From positions 1-64,000 of the forward strand of contig SFKS01000009.1 of the NCBI GenBank assembly GCA_004554705.1: a DNA stretch of 64,000 bases. The letters run 5' to 3'. The DNA is from Clostridiales bacterium (GTDB lineage: Bacteria; Bacillota; Clostridia; TANB77; CAG-508). The notes beneath the pieces are model-generated. The model did not search any database. It was not told the origin of the DNA and saw only the letters and a list, made by a program, of their open reading frames with translations. The translations under genes were made by a program, and so were the position numbers. Below are positions 39,559 to 49,249 of this stretch, in pieces (positions within the stretch are counted from its first letter, which is position 1; every line of letters begins with the position of its first letter).

Positions 39559-40419
39559 ATGGAGATAGAAGAAATAAACATAGAAAACAAGCTATATCCA
39601 ATGAGATTGCGAGAAATAAAAAATCCACCACAAAAATTATATGTAATTGGAGATGCAAAAATATTAAATAATGAAAGTATTTCAATAATAGGTTCAAGAT
39701 GCTGTACTTCTTATGGAGCAGAAACAGCAAAACGATTTGCTAAGGAATTAGCACAAAATGAGATTACTATAGTAAGTGGAATGGCAAAAGGAATAGACAC
39801 AGAAAGCCATTTAGGAGCAATAGAAGCAGAAGGAAAAACAATAGCTATATTGGGGTCAGGATTTAACCATATTTTTCCAAGTAAAAAAGTATTTGAAAAA
39901 ATTTTGCAAAGTGGAGGAGCAGTTATTACAGAATATGAGCCAGATGTAGAAGTTTCTTCACAAGGCTTTAGAGATAGAAACAGAATAGTGGCAGGTTTAA
40001 GCCTTGGAATATTAGTAATAGAAGCTAAAGCAAAGAGTGGAACAAGTATTACAGCTTCTTATGCTAAAAGCTTTAAAAGAAAGATATTTTGCATACCACA
40101 TACAATAGAAGATAAAGCAGGAATTGGTACAAATAGACTTTTAAAAAATGGAGCTATTTTAGTAACAAAGCCAGAGGACATTTTAAAATATTTTAATAAA
40201 GCTACTAAAATAAAAAAAATGGAAACAAATAAATTCATAGAAATACCTGAAAAATATAAAAAAGTATATAAAGAACTTCAAAATGAACCGCTAAATGCAG
40301 AGCAAATAAGCAAAAAAACAAAATGCAATATAATCGAAACAAACACAATACTCACAATGATGGAACTAGAAGAATATATTGAAAGTTTACCAGGAAATTA
40401 CTTTCAAATAAAGGAGTAA
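39559..40419 (+). CDS. dprA: DNA processing protein DprA
   Basis: A 286-residue Rossmann-like protein that loads RecA on incoming single-stranded DNA. Core motifs are IIGSRCCTSYG, SGMAKGIDTESHLGAI, ILGSGFNHIFP and the SGTSITASYA segment. A C-terminal winged-helix region follows (about 235-286). The frame is open upstream, but the ATG at 39559 directly after the comM stop is the likely start. With comM it forms a competence/recombination pair. Confidence 0.95.
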   Translation: MEIEEINIENKLYPMRLREIKNPPQKLYVIGDAKILNNESISIIGSRCCTSYGAETAKRFAKELAQNEITIVSGMAKGIDTESHLGAIEAEGKTIAILGSGFNHIFPSKKVFEKILQSGGAVITEYEPDVEVSSQGFRDRNRIVAGLSLGILVIEAKAKSGTSITASYAKSFKRKIFCIPHTIEDKAGIGTNRLLKNGAILVTKPEDILKYFNKATKIKKMETNKFIEIPEKYKKVYKELQNEPLNAEQISKKTKCNIIETNTILTMMELEEYIESLPGNYFQIKE

Positions 40420-40420
40420 A

Positions 40421-40774
40421 ATGTATAAACGACATATATTAGGAAAACAAGGTGAAGAAATAGCTATATATTACTTGAATAAAAAAGGATATAAAATATT
40501 AGAAAAAAACTTTTTATGCAGACAAGGGGAAATAGATGTAATAGCTCTAGATGACAACTATATAGTATTTATAGAAATAAAATCAAGAACAAATACAGAA
40601 TTCGGATTGCCGTCAGAATCAGTAACTAAAAAAAAGATAAAAAAAATATTAAAAGCAGCTAGCTATTATCTATATATACGAAATTTAGAAAATTTAGATG
40701 TTAGAATTGACGCAATAGAAGTATATATTAAACAAGAGAAATATTATATAAATCACATAAAGCAGATTATATAG
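40421..40774 (+). CDS. YraN family endonuclease-like protein
   Basis: A 117-residue UPF0102 protein. It begins GKQGEEIAIYYLNKKGYKILEKNF and has the nuclease-like core GEIDVIALDDNYIVFIEIKSR with the E-IK triad of Holliday-junction-resolvase folds. It starts one base after dprA, matching the conserved dprA-yraN neighbourhood. Confidence 0.93.
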   Translation: MYKRHILGKQGEEIAIYYLNKKGYKILEKNFLCRQGEIDVIALDDNYIVFIEIKSRTNTEFGLPSESVTKKKIKKILKAASYYLYIRNLENLDVRIDAIEVYIKQEKYYINHIKQII

Positions 40775-40842
40775 ATTTATTGAGAAATATTGACTTTTAA
40801 TATAATTAATGATATATTTCGTGAGAAAGAGGGTGCTTTAAT

Positions 40843-41565
40843 ATGAATATTATCATAACAGGTGGTTCAAGAGGTATAGGAAAATGCTTAGTAGAAAATC
40901 TAGCAAGAGATGGTCATAATATACTATTAAACTATAATAAATCTGAAAAACAAGCAAAAAAAATCCAAGAAGATTTAAAAGCAGAAGGGATAATTATAGA
41001 AATATTTAAAGCAGATGTTTCCAAAAAAATAGAAGTAAAAGCTCTAGTAGAGTTTGCTTTGAAAAAGTGGGAAAACATTGATGTACTAGTTAATAATGCT
41101 GGAATTGCAAAACTACAGATGTTTCAAGACATTACAGAAGATGACTGGAACGAAATAATAAATACAAATTTAAAATCAGCTTTTTATACAACACAGGAAG
41201 TGTTACCCAATATGCTACATAGAAAAGATGGTATAATTATTAATATATCTTCAATATGGGGACTAGTCGGAGCATCTTGTGAAACAGTATATTCAATTTC
41301 AAAAGCAGGCTTGGATGCTATGACTAAATCACTAGCAAAGGAACTAGGACCTTCAAATATTAGAATAAATTCAATTGCGCCAGGGGTAATTGATACAGAA
41401 ATGAACAGCAAATTAGATGAACATATAAAAAATGAAATAAAAGCAGAAACACCACTCGGAAAGATAGGAAAACCAATTGATATATATAAATGTGTAAAAT
41501 GGTTAATTGAGGATGAATTTACGACAGGACAAATTATATCAGTAAATGGTGGATATGTAATTTAA
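40843..41565 (+). CDS. short-chain dehydrogenase/reductase, FabG-like
   Basis: A 240-residue SDR. The nucleotide motif is TGGSRGIGK (residues 6-14), followed by NNAGIA, the catalytic Ser in ISSIWGLVG, YSISK (Tyr-x-x-x-Lys) and the PGVIDTEM loop. It resembles 3-oxoacyl-ACP reductases, but no fatty-acid genes are near, so the substrate is open. Confidence 0.88.
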   Translation: MNIIITGGSRGIGKCLVENLARDGHNILLNYNKSEKQAKKIQEDLKAEGIIIEIFKADVSKKIEVKALVEFALKKWENIDVLVNNAGIAKLQMFQDITEDDWNEIINTNLKSAFYTTQEVLPNMLHRKDGIIINISSIWGLVGASCETVYSISKAGLDAMTKSLAKELGPSNIRINSIAPGVIDTEMNSKLDEHIKNEIKAETPLGKIGKPIDIYKCVKWLIEDEFTTGQIISVNGGYVI

Positions 41566-41574
41566 CAAAAAACA

Positions 41575-41594
41575 AAGCCCTTTAAAAAGGGCTT
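41575..41594. terminator. bidirectional terminator
   Basis: AAGCCCTT and AAGGGCTT pair around TAAA, between the SDR gene and the convergent carbohydrate-binding gene. Confidence 0.75.
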
Positions 41595-41598
41595 ACAA

Positions 41599-42063
41599 TT
41601 ATTTTTCTTCAACTTTTCTTTTATAATTTCCAGTAATTAGTTTTGGAATATAGCGTAGGATCTTATACACAGCTATTCTAATTTTTTTACTCCAAAGATA
41701 TGTTTTTCTTAACCTATTAGGTCTATCTAAACCATAAGCATTATCACTTAAAACTAAATCAAGACAAGGTGTTTCTAGTTCGAAAACATAATTTTGATAA
41801 TTATTATTATCCCATTCATTTTTTGCATTTCTAAAACAGAAATTAAAAGTATCACTATCTAAAAGAGTTATTTCTGTTTGAAACCCTAATTCAGTTTTAT
41901 CCATTTTAATTTCAGACAAATTATCCCAAAATTCACCAAAACCATAATGAATAAACACTTCTTCAGAATTATCTTCAAAAAATTTTCCAGTATATGAAAT
42001 TTTAATAGTTGAGTTTCTTACCAATTTATCTGTATTAAAAAATATGTTTTTTAATAGTTCCAT
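41599..42063 (-). CDS. CBM25/53-like starch-binding protein
   Basis: A 154-residue protein with a carbohydrate-binding module resembling CBM25/CBM53: VFIHYGFGEFWDNLSEIKM, the GFQTEI strand, and FNFCFRNAKNEWDNNNYQNY, which holds the aromatic and Asn residues that contact alpha-glucans. A basic C-terminal tail follows. There is no signal peptide, so it probably acts in the cytoplasm on glycogen, perhaps with the GH57 and DUF4912 proteins encoded at 18.7-21.1 kb. Confidence 0.75.
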   Translation of the reverse strand: MELLKNIFFNTDKLVRNSTIKISYTGKFFEDNSEEVFIHYGFGEFWDNLSEIKMDKTELGFQTEITLLDSDTFNFCFRNAKNEWDNNNYQNYVFELETPCLDLVLSDNAYGLDRPNRLRKTYLWSKKIRIAVYKILRYIPKLITGNYKRKVEEK

Positions 42064-42179
42064 CTTATTACCTCTTTTTATTCGTCTTTTGCTACAAACA
42101 TTATATTATTAAAAAATATATAATGCAAGTGTTTTTTACAAAATTTTCAAAAATTTTTAAAAATATTAAAAATTAAAAA

Positions 42180-42746
42180 TTATGATAATACTTTACCAAT
42201 TATATAAAAGTCATCATTTTCAGCAATAGCAATATCTTCAAAAGATTTATTTTCAGCTTTTAAAGTAAATTTTCCTTTTTTGCAGAAAAATTTTCTGATT
42301 AAAATTTCTCCATTAACACTAAAAATTCCAATATCTTTATTAACTAAAGGGGAATTAAATTCAATAAAAATATATTCTCCTTTTTTAAATGAAGGTTCCA
42401 TAGCAACATCAGGAACTTTTATAGCAAGTGATGCAGATGGAGTAGAAGTAGGGCAGTCAATAAATGAACTTAATTTGTCAACAGCTAATACTTTATTATG
42501 TGCAATATGATTTACTAAACCATATTTCTCTTGATCTTCATTTAGGACTTTATCATATGTATACATTAATTGCTGGTAAGGAATATCTAGTGCTTTACAA
42601 ATATTGCGTAAAGCCTTATGACTTGGATTTCTTTCTCCTTTTTCAATATGTGTTAGGTGCCCAATATTAATTCCAGTTATTTCAGCAAGTTCTGTTTTAG
42701 TCATACCTTTTTCTTTTCTAACTTTTGCTATCATGTCTCCTATCAT
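42180..42746 (-). CDS. XRE-family repressor with S24 peptidase-like C-terminal domain
   Basis: A 188-residue LexA/CI-type regulator. The helix-turn-helix is at about 5-60 (GMTKTELAEITGINIGHLTHI). The C-terminal S24-like region has VPDVAMEPSFKKGEYIF; the usual catalytic serine of the S-M-x-P motif is Ala here (VAMEP), so self-cleavage is unlikely. The ATG at 42746 follows AAGAGGTAA. It is divergent from the small XRE gene at 42923. Confidence 0.85.
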   Translation of the reverse strand: MIGDMIAKVRKEKGMTKTELAEITGINIGHLTHIEKGERNPSHKALRNICKALDIPYQQLMYTYDKVLNEDQEKYGLVNHIAHNKVLAVDKLSSFIDCPTSTPSASLAIKVPDVAMEPSFKKGEYIFIEFNSPLVNKDIGIFSVNGEILIRKFFCKKGKFTLKAENKSFEDIAIAENDDFYIIGKVLS

Positions 42747-42802
42747 AAATATTACCTCTTTCTTAAAATAATCTTTTAATATTATACTAAACAAAATCCA
42801 AA

Positions 42803-42907
42803 TTGTCTAGTAGTAAATATAAAAAATAGCAAATTATACAAAAAAATATCATAAAAAGTATTGACTTGTCAAATTGTAATATGGTATTATAATTGTTAAT
42901 TAGACAA
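42803..42907. promoter_or_regulatory. divergent control region with an inverted TTGTCTA pair
   Basis: TTGTCTA (42803-42809) and its reverse complement TAGACAA (42901-42907) bracket the intergenic region. A rightward promoter is visible: TTGACT (42860-42865), an 18-bp spacer and TATTAT (42884-42889). The heptamers are candidate operators for either flanking XRE regulator. Confidence 0.4.
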
Positions 42908-42922
42908 AGGAGGCCGATAAAA

Positions 42923-43123
42923 ATGTATTATAATAAATTGAAAAGTATTAGAAAACAAAAAGGAATGACATTAGAAGAATTATCAAAAAGATGCAATATT
43001 TCTGCTGGATATTTATGCCATTTAGAGAATGGTTCAAGAACTCATCCATCTATCGAGGTGATGGAAAAAATAGCCAAAGCTTTAAATAAAACAATATTTG
43101 AAATATTTTTTAATAAAGAATAA
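42923..43123 (+). CDS. small XRE-family DNA-binding protein
   Basis: A 66-residue helix-turn-helix protein occupying the whole domain (MYYNKLKSIRKQKGMTLEEL, then CNISAGYLCHLENG). The ATG at 42923 follows AAAGGAGG. It is transcribed divergently from the S24-type regulator, so the pair may form a small switch. Confidence 0.85.
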   Translation: MYYNKLKSIRKQKGMTLEELSKRCNISAGYLCHLENGSRTHPSIEVMEKIAKALNKTIFEIFFNKE

Positions 43124-43242
43124 TATACTACAAATATATTTTAAAAATATACTTACTAAAATTCTAAATTATATTGTAAAAAAAAACATTTTATGATAAT
43201 ATTAAACAAAAGGTGATAAAAAATTTAAGGAGATTAAAACAT

Positions 43243-45066
43243 ATGGATGAAAAAGAACTACAAGCAGAAGTTCTAGAGAGCAATAAAGAAGATGTAAAAG
43301 TACTTGAACCAAATAATGATAATAAAGAAAAAAAACTAGAACAAAAAAATAGATATAAGACTCACAACAGGAATAAAAAAAATAAAATATGGATAATTTC
43401 AGCTATAGCCCTTGTAATAGCTATATTAATACTATCTACAATATTTGCAATAATTAATTTCAATAATACTACTATATTAAGTGGAATATCAATTAGAGAT
43501 ATACAAGTAAGCGGATTAACAGTAGAAGAAGCAACTAAGTTACTTAATGATAAAACTGAATATGAAAAGACAGTTGAAATTGAAATAAGAATTAATGAAG
43601 AAACATATCAAATAACTCCAGAACAAATTGAAACACAATACAACATACAAGAAACAATAGAAAAAGCATATAATATAGGAAGACAGGGAAACATATTTGC
43701 AAATAATTTTATAATATTAAAAACAATGATTAAAAAAACAAATATAGATTTAGACATAACATATAATGAAGAACTACTAAATGCAATACTATTGGAATTA
43801 AACTCTAAACTACCAAATGCTATGACTGATAATACATATTGCATTGAAGAAGACAAACTGATTATAACAAGAGGTAGAGCAGGAGAAGTAATAGATATAG
43901 AAAATGCAAAAAAGGCAATAATAGATGCAATAAGAATAGGAAAAACTAAACAAATAGAATTAAGAACTGAGCACAAAGAATGCCCAGAAATAGATATAGA
44001 AAAAATACACTCAGAAGTGAAAACAGAACCTCAAAACGCATCATATAAAACAAATCCTTTTGAAATAATTCCACACAAAAACGGTATAGACTTTGATATA
44101 GAGGAAGCAAGAACCTTATTAAAAGAAGATAAAGAAGAATATTCTATTAAACTAAAAATAACAAAACCAAAAGTATTAACAAATGAAATTGGAGAAGAAG
44201 CTTTCCCAGACTTACTAAGCTCTTTTTCAACAAAATATGATGAAACAAACAGACCAAGATCAAACAATTTAAAACTAGCTATGTCAAAATTGAATGGTGT
44301 TGTAGTAATGCCAGGAGAAACTTGTTCATATAATAAAACATTAGGAAAAAGAACTGCACAAGATGGATATCAGTATGCGAATGGATTTGCAGCTGGAAAA
44401 GTTGTTCCAATGCTTGCAGGAGGTATTTGCCAAATTTCGTCAACATTATATGATGCTGTACTATATGCAAATTTAGATATAGTTGAGAGACACAACCATA
44501 TGTTTCAAGCAACATATGTAGAACCAGGGAAAGATGCAACAGTTGTATATGGTTCATTAGATTTTAAATTTAAAAATACTAGAAACTATCCTATAATGCT
44601 AAAAACAAAATGTGGAGGTGGATTAGCAGAGATTAAAGTATTTGGAATAAAAGAAGAGGTAGAATACGAAGTTGAACTAATAACAAAAGTATTAAATTAT
44701 ACTTCATATAGTGTAGTATATGAAGAAGATAGCAGTCTTGCACCAGGAAAGGAAAGAGTTTCTCAATATGGATTACAAGGATGCAAGAGTATAACATATA
44801 GAATAAGAAAACTAAATGGTCAAGAGGTATCTAGAGAAACACTGTCAACAGATACATATAGTCCATTGAGCAAAATAATAAAAAGAGGTCCTGTAAGTCA
44901 ACAAACTGTAGCTACACCAGAACCAACACCGGTTCCAACACCAGAACCAACACCGGTTCCAACACCAGAACCAGAACCAACACCGACTCCAGAGCCAGAG
45001 CCAGAGCCAACGCCAACACCAGAGCCAGAGCCAGAACCAACACCTGCTCCAACACCAGAAACATAA
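43243..45066 (+). CDS. VanW family protein with peptidoglycan-binding repeats and a Pro/Glu/Thr tail
   Basis: A 607-residue surface protein. One membrane helix (about 48-70) is followed by two PG_binding_4-type segments (about 85-330). The VanW domain (about 345-475) contains MPGETCSYNKTLGKRTAQDG, AGGICQISSTLYDAVLYANL and RHNHMF. The last 50 residues are T-P-E-P/T-P-V-P repeats, as in wall-spanning linkers. The ATG at 43243 follows AAGGAGAT. Probable envelope role; exact function is unknown. Confidence 0.88.
   Translation: MDEKELQAEVLESNKEDVKVLEPNNDNKEKKLEQKNRYKTHNRNKKNKIWIISAIALVIAILILSTIFAIINFNNTTILSGISIRDIQVSGLTVEEATKLLNDKTEYEKTVEIEIRINEETYQITPEQIETQYNIQETIEKAYNIGRQGNIFANNFIILKTMIKKTNIDLDITYNEELLNAILLELNSKLPNAMTDNTYCIEEDKLIITRGRAGEVIDIENAKKAIIDAIRIGKTKQIELRTEHKECPEIDIEKIHSEVKTEPQNASYKTNPFEIIPHKNGIDFDIEEARTLLKEDKEEYSIKLKITKPKVLTNEIGEEAFPDLLSSFSTKYDETNRPRSNNLKLAMSKLNGVVVMPGETCSYNKTLGKRTAQDGYQYANGFAAGKVVPMLAGGICQISSTLYDAVLYANLDIVERHNHMFQATYVEPGKDATVVYGSLDFKFKNTRNYPIMLKTKCGGGLAEIKVFGIKEEVEYEVELITKVLNYTSYSVVYEEDSSLAPGKERVSQYGLQGCKSITYRIRKLNGQEVSRETLSTDTYSPLSKIIKRGPVSQQTVATPEPTPVPTPEPTPVPTPEPEPTPTPEPEPEPTPTPEPEPEPTPAPTPET
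44921..45063 (+). repeat. Pro/Glu/Thr-coding tandem repeat
   Basis: Repeated ACACCAGAACCAACACCGGT-like units encode TPEPTPVP and EPEPTP blocks at the C terminus of the VanW protein. The tract may expand or contract by slippage. The CGG trinucleotides here lie across codons (CCG GTT) and are not read in frame. Confidence 0.85.
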
Positions 45067-45095
45067 AATGCAGTAAAATTTAGAAAGGATACAGA

Positions 45096-46227
45096 ATGGA
45101 AGCAATAACATATGAATTAAAACATATATGTAAACAAACAGGAGCGAGAAGAGGAGTAATCCATACTCCTCATGGAGATGTTGAAACTCCAGTGTTTATG
45201 CCAGTAGGGACCCAAGCTACTGTAAAATCTATGACACCTGAGGAATTAAAAAAAGAAGTTAAGGCACAAATCATTTTATCAAACACTTATCATCTATATT
45301 TAAGACCAGGAAACAAACTTATAAAAGAAGCTGGTGGACTCCACAAATTCATGAATTGGGATAGAGCAATACTTACAGATAGTGGACGGATTTCAAGTAT
45401 TCAGTTTAGGTGATTTAAGAAGAATAACAGAAGAAGGAGTAGAATTTAAATCTCACTTAGATGGCAGTAAACACTTTTTATCACCAGAAAATGTAATGGA
45501 AATACAAAATGATTTAGGTTCAGATATAATGATGGCATTTGACGAATGTGTTCAATATCCTGCAGAATATGATTATACAAAAAAATCTATGGAAAGAACT
45601 ACTAGATGGGCAGTACGATGCAAGGAGGCACATAAAAACATAGAAAAACAGGGATTGTTTGGAATAGTTCAAGGTGGAATGTATAAAGACTTAAGAGAAA
45701 AGTCAGCAAAGGATCTAGTGGAAATAAATTTTCCAGGATATGCAGTAGGTGGATTAAGCGTAGGAGAACCTAAAGAATTAATGTGTGATATCTTACAATT
45801 TACAACTCAATTTTTACCAGAGGACAAGCCACGATATTTAATGGGAGTAGGAACACCAGATTATTTGATAGAAGCAGCTTTAAGAGGAATAGATATGTGC
45901 GACTGTGTATTACCAACACGAATTGCAAGAAATGGAACAGCTTTAACATCACATGGAAAGGTAGTAATAAGAAATGCCACATATGAAAAAGATTGGAATA
46001 AACTAGATGAAGAATGTGATTGTTATACTTGTAAGAACTATACTAGGGCATATATAAGACATTTAGTCAAAACAAATGAAATACTTGGAATTAGATTGCT
46101 CTCAATACATAATCTAAGATTTTTGGTAAGATTGATGGAACAAGTAAGGGAAGCAATAGAAAATGATAATTTATTTAAATTTAGAAACGAATTTTATAAA
46201 AAATACGGATATGAAACCAAAGATTAA
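45096..46227 (+). CDS. tgt: tRNA-guanine transglycosylase (one CGG +1 shift)
   Basis: Exchanges guanine 34 for preQ1 in GUN-anticodon tRNAs. The N terminus reads ARRGVIHTPHGDVETPVFMPVGTQATVK (quoted in part). The zero frame reaches ILTDSG, then CGG at 45387 and a stop eight codons on. Skipping C gives TDSGGFQVFSLGDLR, the invariant substrate-binding segment that follows the catalytic Asp. Then FGIVQGG, GGLSVGEP, VLPTRIARNGTA and the zinc site CDCYTCKNYTRAYIRHL follow. The joined protein is 376 residues, the family norm. Confidence 0.97.
45387..45390 (+). other. CGGA recoding site 10 (Tgt, Gly98)
   Basis: Reads GGA-CGGA-TTT. Skipping C gives D-S-G-G-F-Q-V-F-S, among the most conserved strings in Tgt. 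Confidence 0.96.
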
Positions 46228-46258
46228 TCGGTTCATACTAAAGAAAGGATGTTTTAAT

Positions 46259-47464
46259 ATGGATTTGTTAAACGAAAACCACGCTCAAGAACAAAAACCA
46301 ATAAAAGGAAAAAAAACAGTATTAACTTTATTGATACTCTCAATAGTTTTTGCTATTTTAATAATTGCCGTAATGATATTTATAAGTGCCAATAAAGAAA
46401 AAAAGGATATTATTATAGTAAATGGCCAATCACAAGAAATTAAAGGAGATTTTATTGTTGCAGATACAAACAACACAAAATATATATCATTAAAACAACT
46501 AGCAGACTTAGTAGGCTACAGATATGACAATAGCGAATACAAAAACTATGGATATGACACAACAAAATGCCATATAAAAGATGGAACATTAATATCAGGC
46601 TTTGAGCTAGACAGTAACAAAATATATAAGTATGAAGAAGGAACCAATCTAGACTATCAATATTATACTTTAAAATATAATATAATGACATATAAAGATC
46701 AAATGTATATTGCCTTAGCAGATTTACAGACAGCTTTAAATATATACTGTACAACAGATCAAAATAATAATATTACAATAAGTACAATAGAATATTTATC
46801 TTTAGAATATCAAAAAGAATTAAAAACTCTTGGATATGATGTTACAACAGAGCCAAATAATCAAAAAGCATTAGCATATGGTTGGATAATTGCAAATAAA
46901 AGTGGTGCATGGACTGTTTTAAATACAAATTTTGAAGAGATATTAGGTTCGACATATGCTAGTATATATTTTGATGAATACAATAAAAACTATATAGTAT
47001 CAAATAATAATGGACAATATGGAATTATATCAAATACAGGCAGTATAGAAAAAAATTTAAAATATGATAATTTAGAAATATTAAATTATCAAAATATGCT
47101 TTATAAAGTAGAAAACAATAATAAATATGGAATCATAAGAAAAGACGGCTCATCACTTACAAATGGTATAATATATGATCAGATAGGATATGAAGCAGAG
47201 CCATCTAACAAAATATTATATACTCTAATAATACCAGCATTAGATGAAGAAACACCAGAAACCATTGTAGTAAAACAAAATGGAAAATATGGATTAATAT
47301 CATTAAAAACAGGAGAAACTTTTTTGCCTTGTGACCATCTAGATAAATTATATTCAATTGATGATTTAGGAGTTACATATTACAAAATTGAAGTTGAAAA
47401 ACAAACTTTAGATTTATTGGAATACTTAAAAATAAGAGAAATGAATATAGTTTACAACCCTTAA
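46259..47464 (+). CDS. membrane-anchored WG-repeat protein
   Basis: A 401-residue protein. A membrane helix at about 20-43 is followed by a copper-amine-oxidase-N-like segment (VNGQSQEIKG ... YISLKQLADLVGYRYD) and then KWG/WG-type repeats (GQYGIISNTGSI, NKYGIIRKDGSS, GKYGLISLKTGE). The frame is open upstream into tgt, but the AAAGGA SD precedes the ATG at 46259, so the in-frame CGG at about 46230 lies before the real start. Likely an envelope-associated binding protein. Confidence 0.75.
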   Translation: MDLLNENHAQEQKPIKGKKTVLTLLILSIVFAILIIAVMIFISANKEKKDIIIVNGQSQEIKGDFIVADTNNTKYISLKQLADLVGYRYDNSEYKNYGYDTTKCHIKDGTLISGFELDSNKIYKYEEGTNLDYQYYTLKYNIMTYKDQMYIALADLQTALNIYCTTDQNNNITISTIEYLSLEYQKELKTLGYDVTTEPNNQKALAYGWIIANKSGAWTVLNTNFEEILGSTYASIYFDEYNKNYIVSNNNGQYGIISNTGSIEKNLKYDNLEILNYQNMLYKVENNNKYGIIRKDGSSLTNGIIYDQIGYEAEPSNKILYTLIIPALDEETPETIVVKQNGKYGLISLKTGETFLPCDHLDKLYSIDDLGVTYYKIEVEKQTLDLLEYLKIREMNIVYNP

Positions 47465-47477
47465 CAAATAAGAAAGG

Positions 47478-47548
47478 TCATTTGCTTAAGAAATCCTTCG
47501 AAGCAAATGAAATAAAAAGAAACCTTCCGAAAAGGAGGTTTCTTTTTG
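47478..47548 (+). terminator. tandem hairpins ending in a rho-independent terminator
   Basis: First stem TCATTTGCTT/AAGCAAATGA (47478-47487 with 47501-47510); second stem AGAAACCTTCC/GGAGGTTTCT (47518-47528 with 47534-47543) followed by TTTTG. Confidence 0.8.
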
Positions 47549-47554
47549 TTTGAG

Positions 47555-47932
47555 CTACATATTCTGTTCGCCTGGTAAAAAATAATCAACAATACCATAA
47601 ATAATAGCACCAATAATTGCAGACATCCAAGATATACTATAACCTGCAACAAAATATTGAGTAACATAAAGTACTAAAACTGAAAGAACGAATCCTACAA
47701 AACCTTTACCAAAAGGACTGGCCTGTATCCCAGTAAACTTAGAAACTAAATAATCAATTATTGTAAGAACTACTGCTGCAACAGCCAAAGACCAAAAATT
47801 AGAAATTTGGAAGCCAGGTGTAAAAAAAGCAGTAATTGCTAAAACTATAGCTGCAGTAATAAGTCTACCAACTATTTGCCAAGCTGTACTAGTACCATTT
47901 GATGTTTGAACATTTTGATTGTTATTTGACAT
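47555..47932 (-). CDS. small four-helix membrane protein (phage-holin-like/DUF2512-like)
   Basis: A 125-residue protein with a polar N-terminal 18 residues and four hydrophobic helices; FFTPGFQISNFWSLAVAAVV and the repeated SISWMSAIIGAIIYGIVDY pattern suggest an internal duplication of two-helix units. Such proteins are annotated as phage-holin-like or DUF2512. There are no phage genes nearby, so a housekeeping membrane role is more likely. Confidence 0.65.
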   Translation of the reverse strand: MSNNNQNVQTSNGTSTAWQIVGRLITAAIVLAITAFFTPGFQISNFWSLAVAAVVLTIIDYLVSKFTGIQASPFGKGFVGFVLSVLVLYVTQYFVAGYSISWMSAIIGAIIYGIVDYFLPGEQNM

Positions 47933-48107
47933 TTACTAAAACCTCCTAACTTTAAATATATATATTTAATTTTGCTTTGATTTTTAGGCTTCGTATATAT
48001 TATTTTCAATTAATTAATATTTATTCACAAAAATTCTTGTATATTTTCAAAATTTTTGCAAAAAATTAAATCATAGAAACTTTGTAGGTAATAAAAAGGA
48101 GAGAAAA

Positions 48108-48788
48108 GTGTTAAATACATTTGTAAGAGTTAGTATAATTTACATATTTGTATTAATTGTAATGAGATTAATGGGAAAACGTGAAATAAGTCAAATGCAA
48201 CCATCTGAGTTAGTAATAGCAATAATGATAGCAGATTTAGCTTCAGTACCAATGGCAGACACAGGCATACCAATTTTTAATGGTATAATACCAATCTTCG
48301 CTTTATTATTATTCCAATTAATTATATCAATTATTAACTTAAAGAGTATTCAATTAAGAAAAATAATTTGTGGCAAACCTAGAATGTTAATATATAGGGG
48401 GAAAATAGATGAAAGAGCATTGAAAAAGGAAAAAATAACAATAAATGAATTACAAGAAAGACTAAGACAAATCAATATATTTACAATAGGAGATGTTGAA
48501 TATGCAATACTAGAAACAAGTGGTCAAATAAGTGTCATACAAAAACCAGAAAAAAGAAATACTATTCCAGAGGACTTTAATATTATTCCAACTTATGAAG
48601 GAATTCCATATGATTTAATAATAGATGGGAAAGTAATGTACGATAATTTGAAAAAGATAGGAAAAGATGAAAAATGGCTCAAGAAAGAAGTTGAAAAATT
48701 CAAAATAAAGCCTGAAGATGCATTAATAGTTACATTTGATGGCAAAGGACAAATTTTCTGTCAAGAAAAAGAAAGGAAAGTAAAATGA
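48108..48788 (+). CDS. YetF-like (DUF421) membrane protein
   Basis: A 226-residue protein with three N-terminal membrane helices and a cytoplasmic alpha/beta domain. Signatures are RLMGKREISQMQPSELVIAI, IADLASVPMAD and the KPRMLIYRGKID segment. The start is GTG after AAAAGGAGAG. It overlaps the following DUF4363 gene by 4 bp, a pairing common in Clostridia. YetF proteins affect spore germination in Bacillus; the molecular role is unclear. Confidence 0.88.
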   Translation: MLNTFVRVSIIYIFVLIVMRLMGKREISQMQPSELVIAIMIADLASVPMADTGIPIFNGIIPIFALLLFQLIISIINLKSIQLRKIICGKPRMLIYRGKIDERALKKEKITINELQERLRQINIFTIGDVEYAILETSGQISVIQKPEKRNTIPEDFNIIPTYEGIPYDLIIDGKVMYDNLKKIGKDEKWLKKEVEKFKIKPEDALIVTFDGKGQIFCQEKERKVK

Positions 48789-49177
48789 GAGATGCAATAA
48801 TAATAATTAGCATAATAGCAATTATAGTAATAGGAGATATATGTATGCAAGCATATTTAAATAAAACCACAATTGAAATAGCACAAGACTTACAAAATTT
48901 AAAACAAAACACAATATTAGCTAAAAAAGATAATGAAAGAAGCAATATAAAAAAAGAAGTAAATGAAATAGAAAAAAAATGGACCGAAATAAATAAAATA
49001 TGGTCCACAATAGTAGTACATCAAGAATTGGATAATATAGAACAAGCTATAATAAAAGCAAAATCTAGCATAGAAGAAGGAGAATTGCCCGATGCTTTGC
49101 AAGAAATAGAAACAACAATTTTTTTTGTAGAACATGTAAAACAAAGAGAAAAGCTAAGTTTGAAAAATATATTTTAA
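48785..49177 (+). CDS. DUF4363-like membrane-anchored coiled protein
   Basis: A 130-residue protein with an N-terminal membrane helix (about 3-20) and a charged helical domain (IEKKWTEINKIWSTIVVHQE, then SIEEGELPDALQEIE). This matches DUF4363, usually next to YetF. Translationally coupled by the ATGA overlap. Confidence 0.78.
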   Translation: MRDAIIIISIIAIIVIGDICMQAYLNKTTIEIAQDLQNLKQNTILAKKDNERSNIKKEVNEIEKKWTEINKIWSTIVVHQELDNIEQAIIKAKSSIEEGELPDALQEIETTIFFVEHVKQREKLSLKNIF

Positions 49178-49249
49178 AAAAATATAAAAAATATTTCATT
49201 TTTTATGAAAATTATGATAAAATAGTACAAAAGAAAAAAGGAGAAGAAT

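Noticed and set aside
44921..45063. Regular repeats that could be mistaken for a CRISPR or other DNA repeat array
   Set aside because: They are in frame, encode TPEP/TPVP and lack spacers; this is a protein low-complexity tail.
46229..46231. In-frame CGG in the frame open upstream of the WG-repeat gene
   Set aside because: It lies before the ATG with an SD at 46259 and after the tgt stop, so it is not translated.
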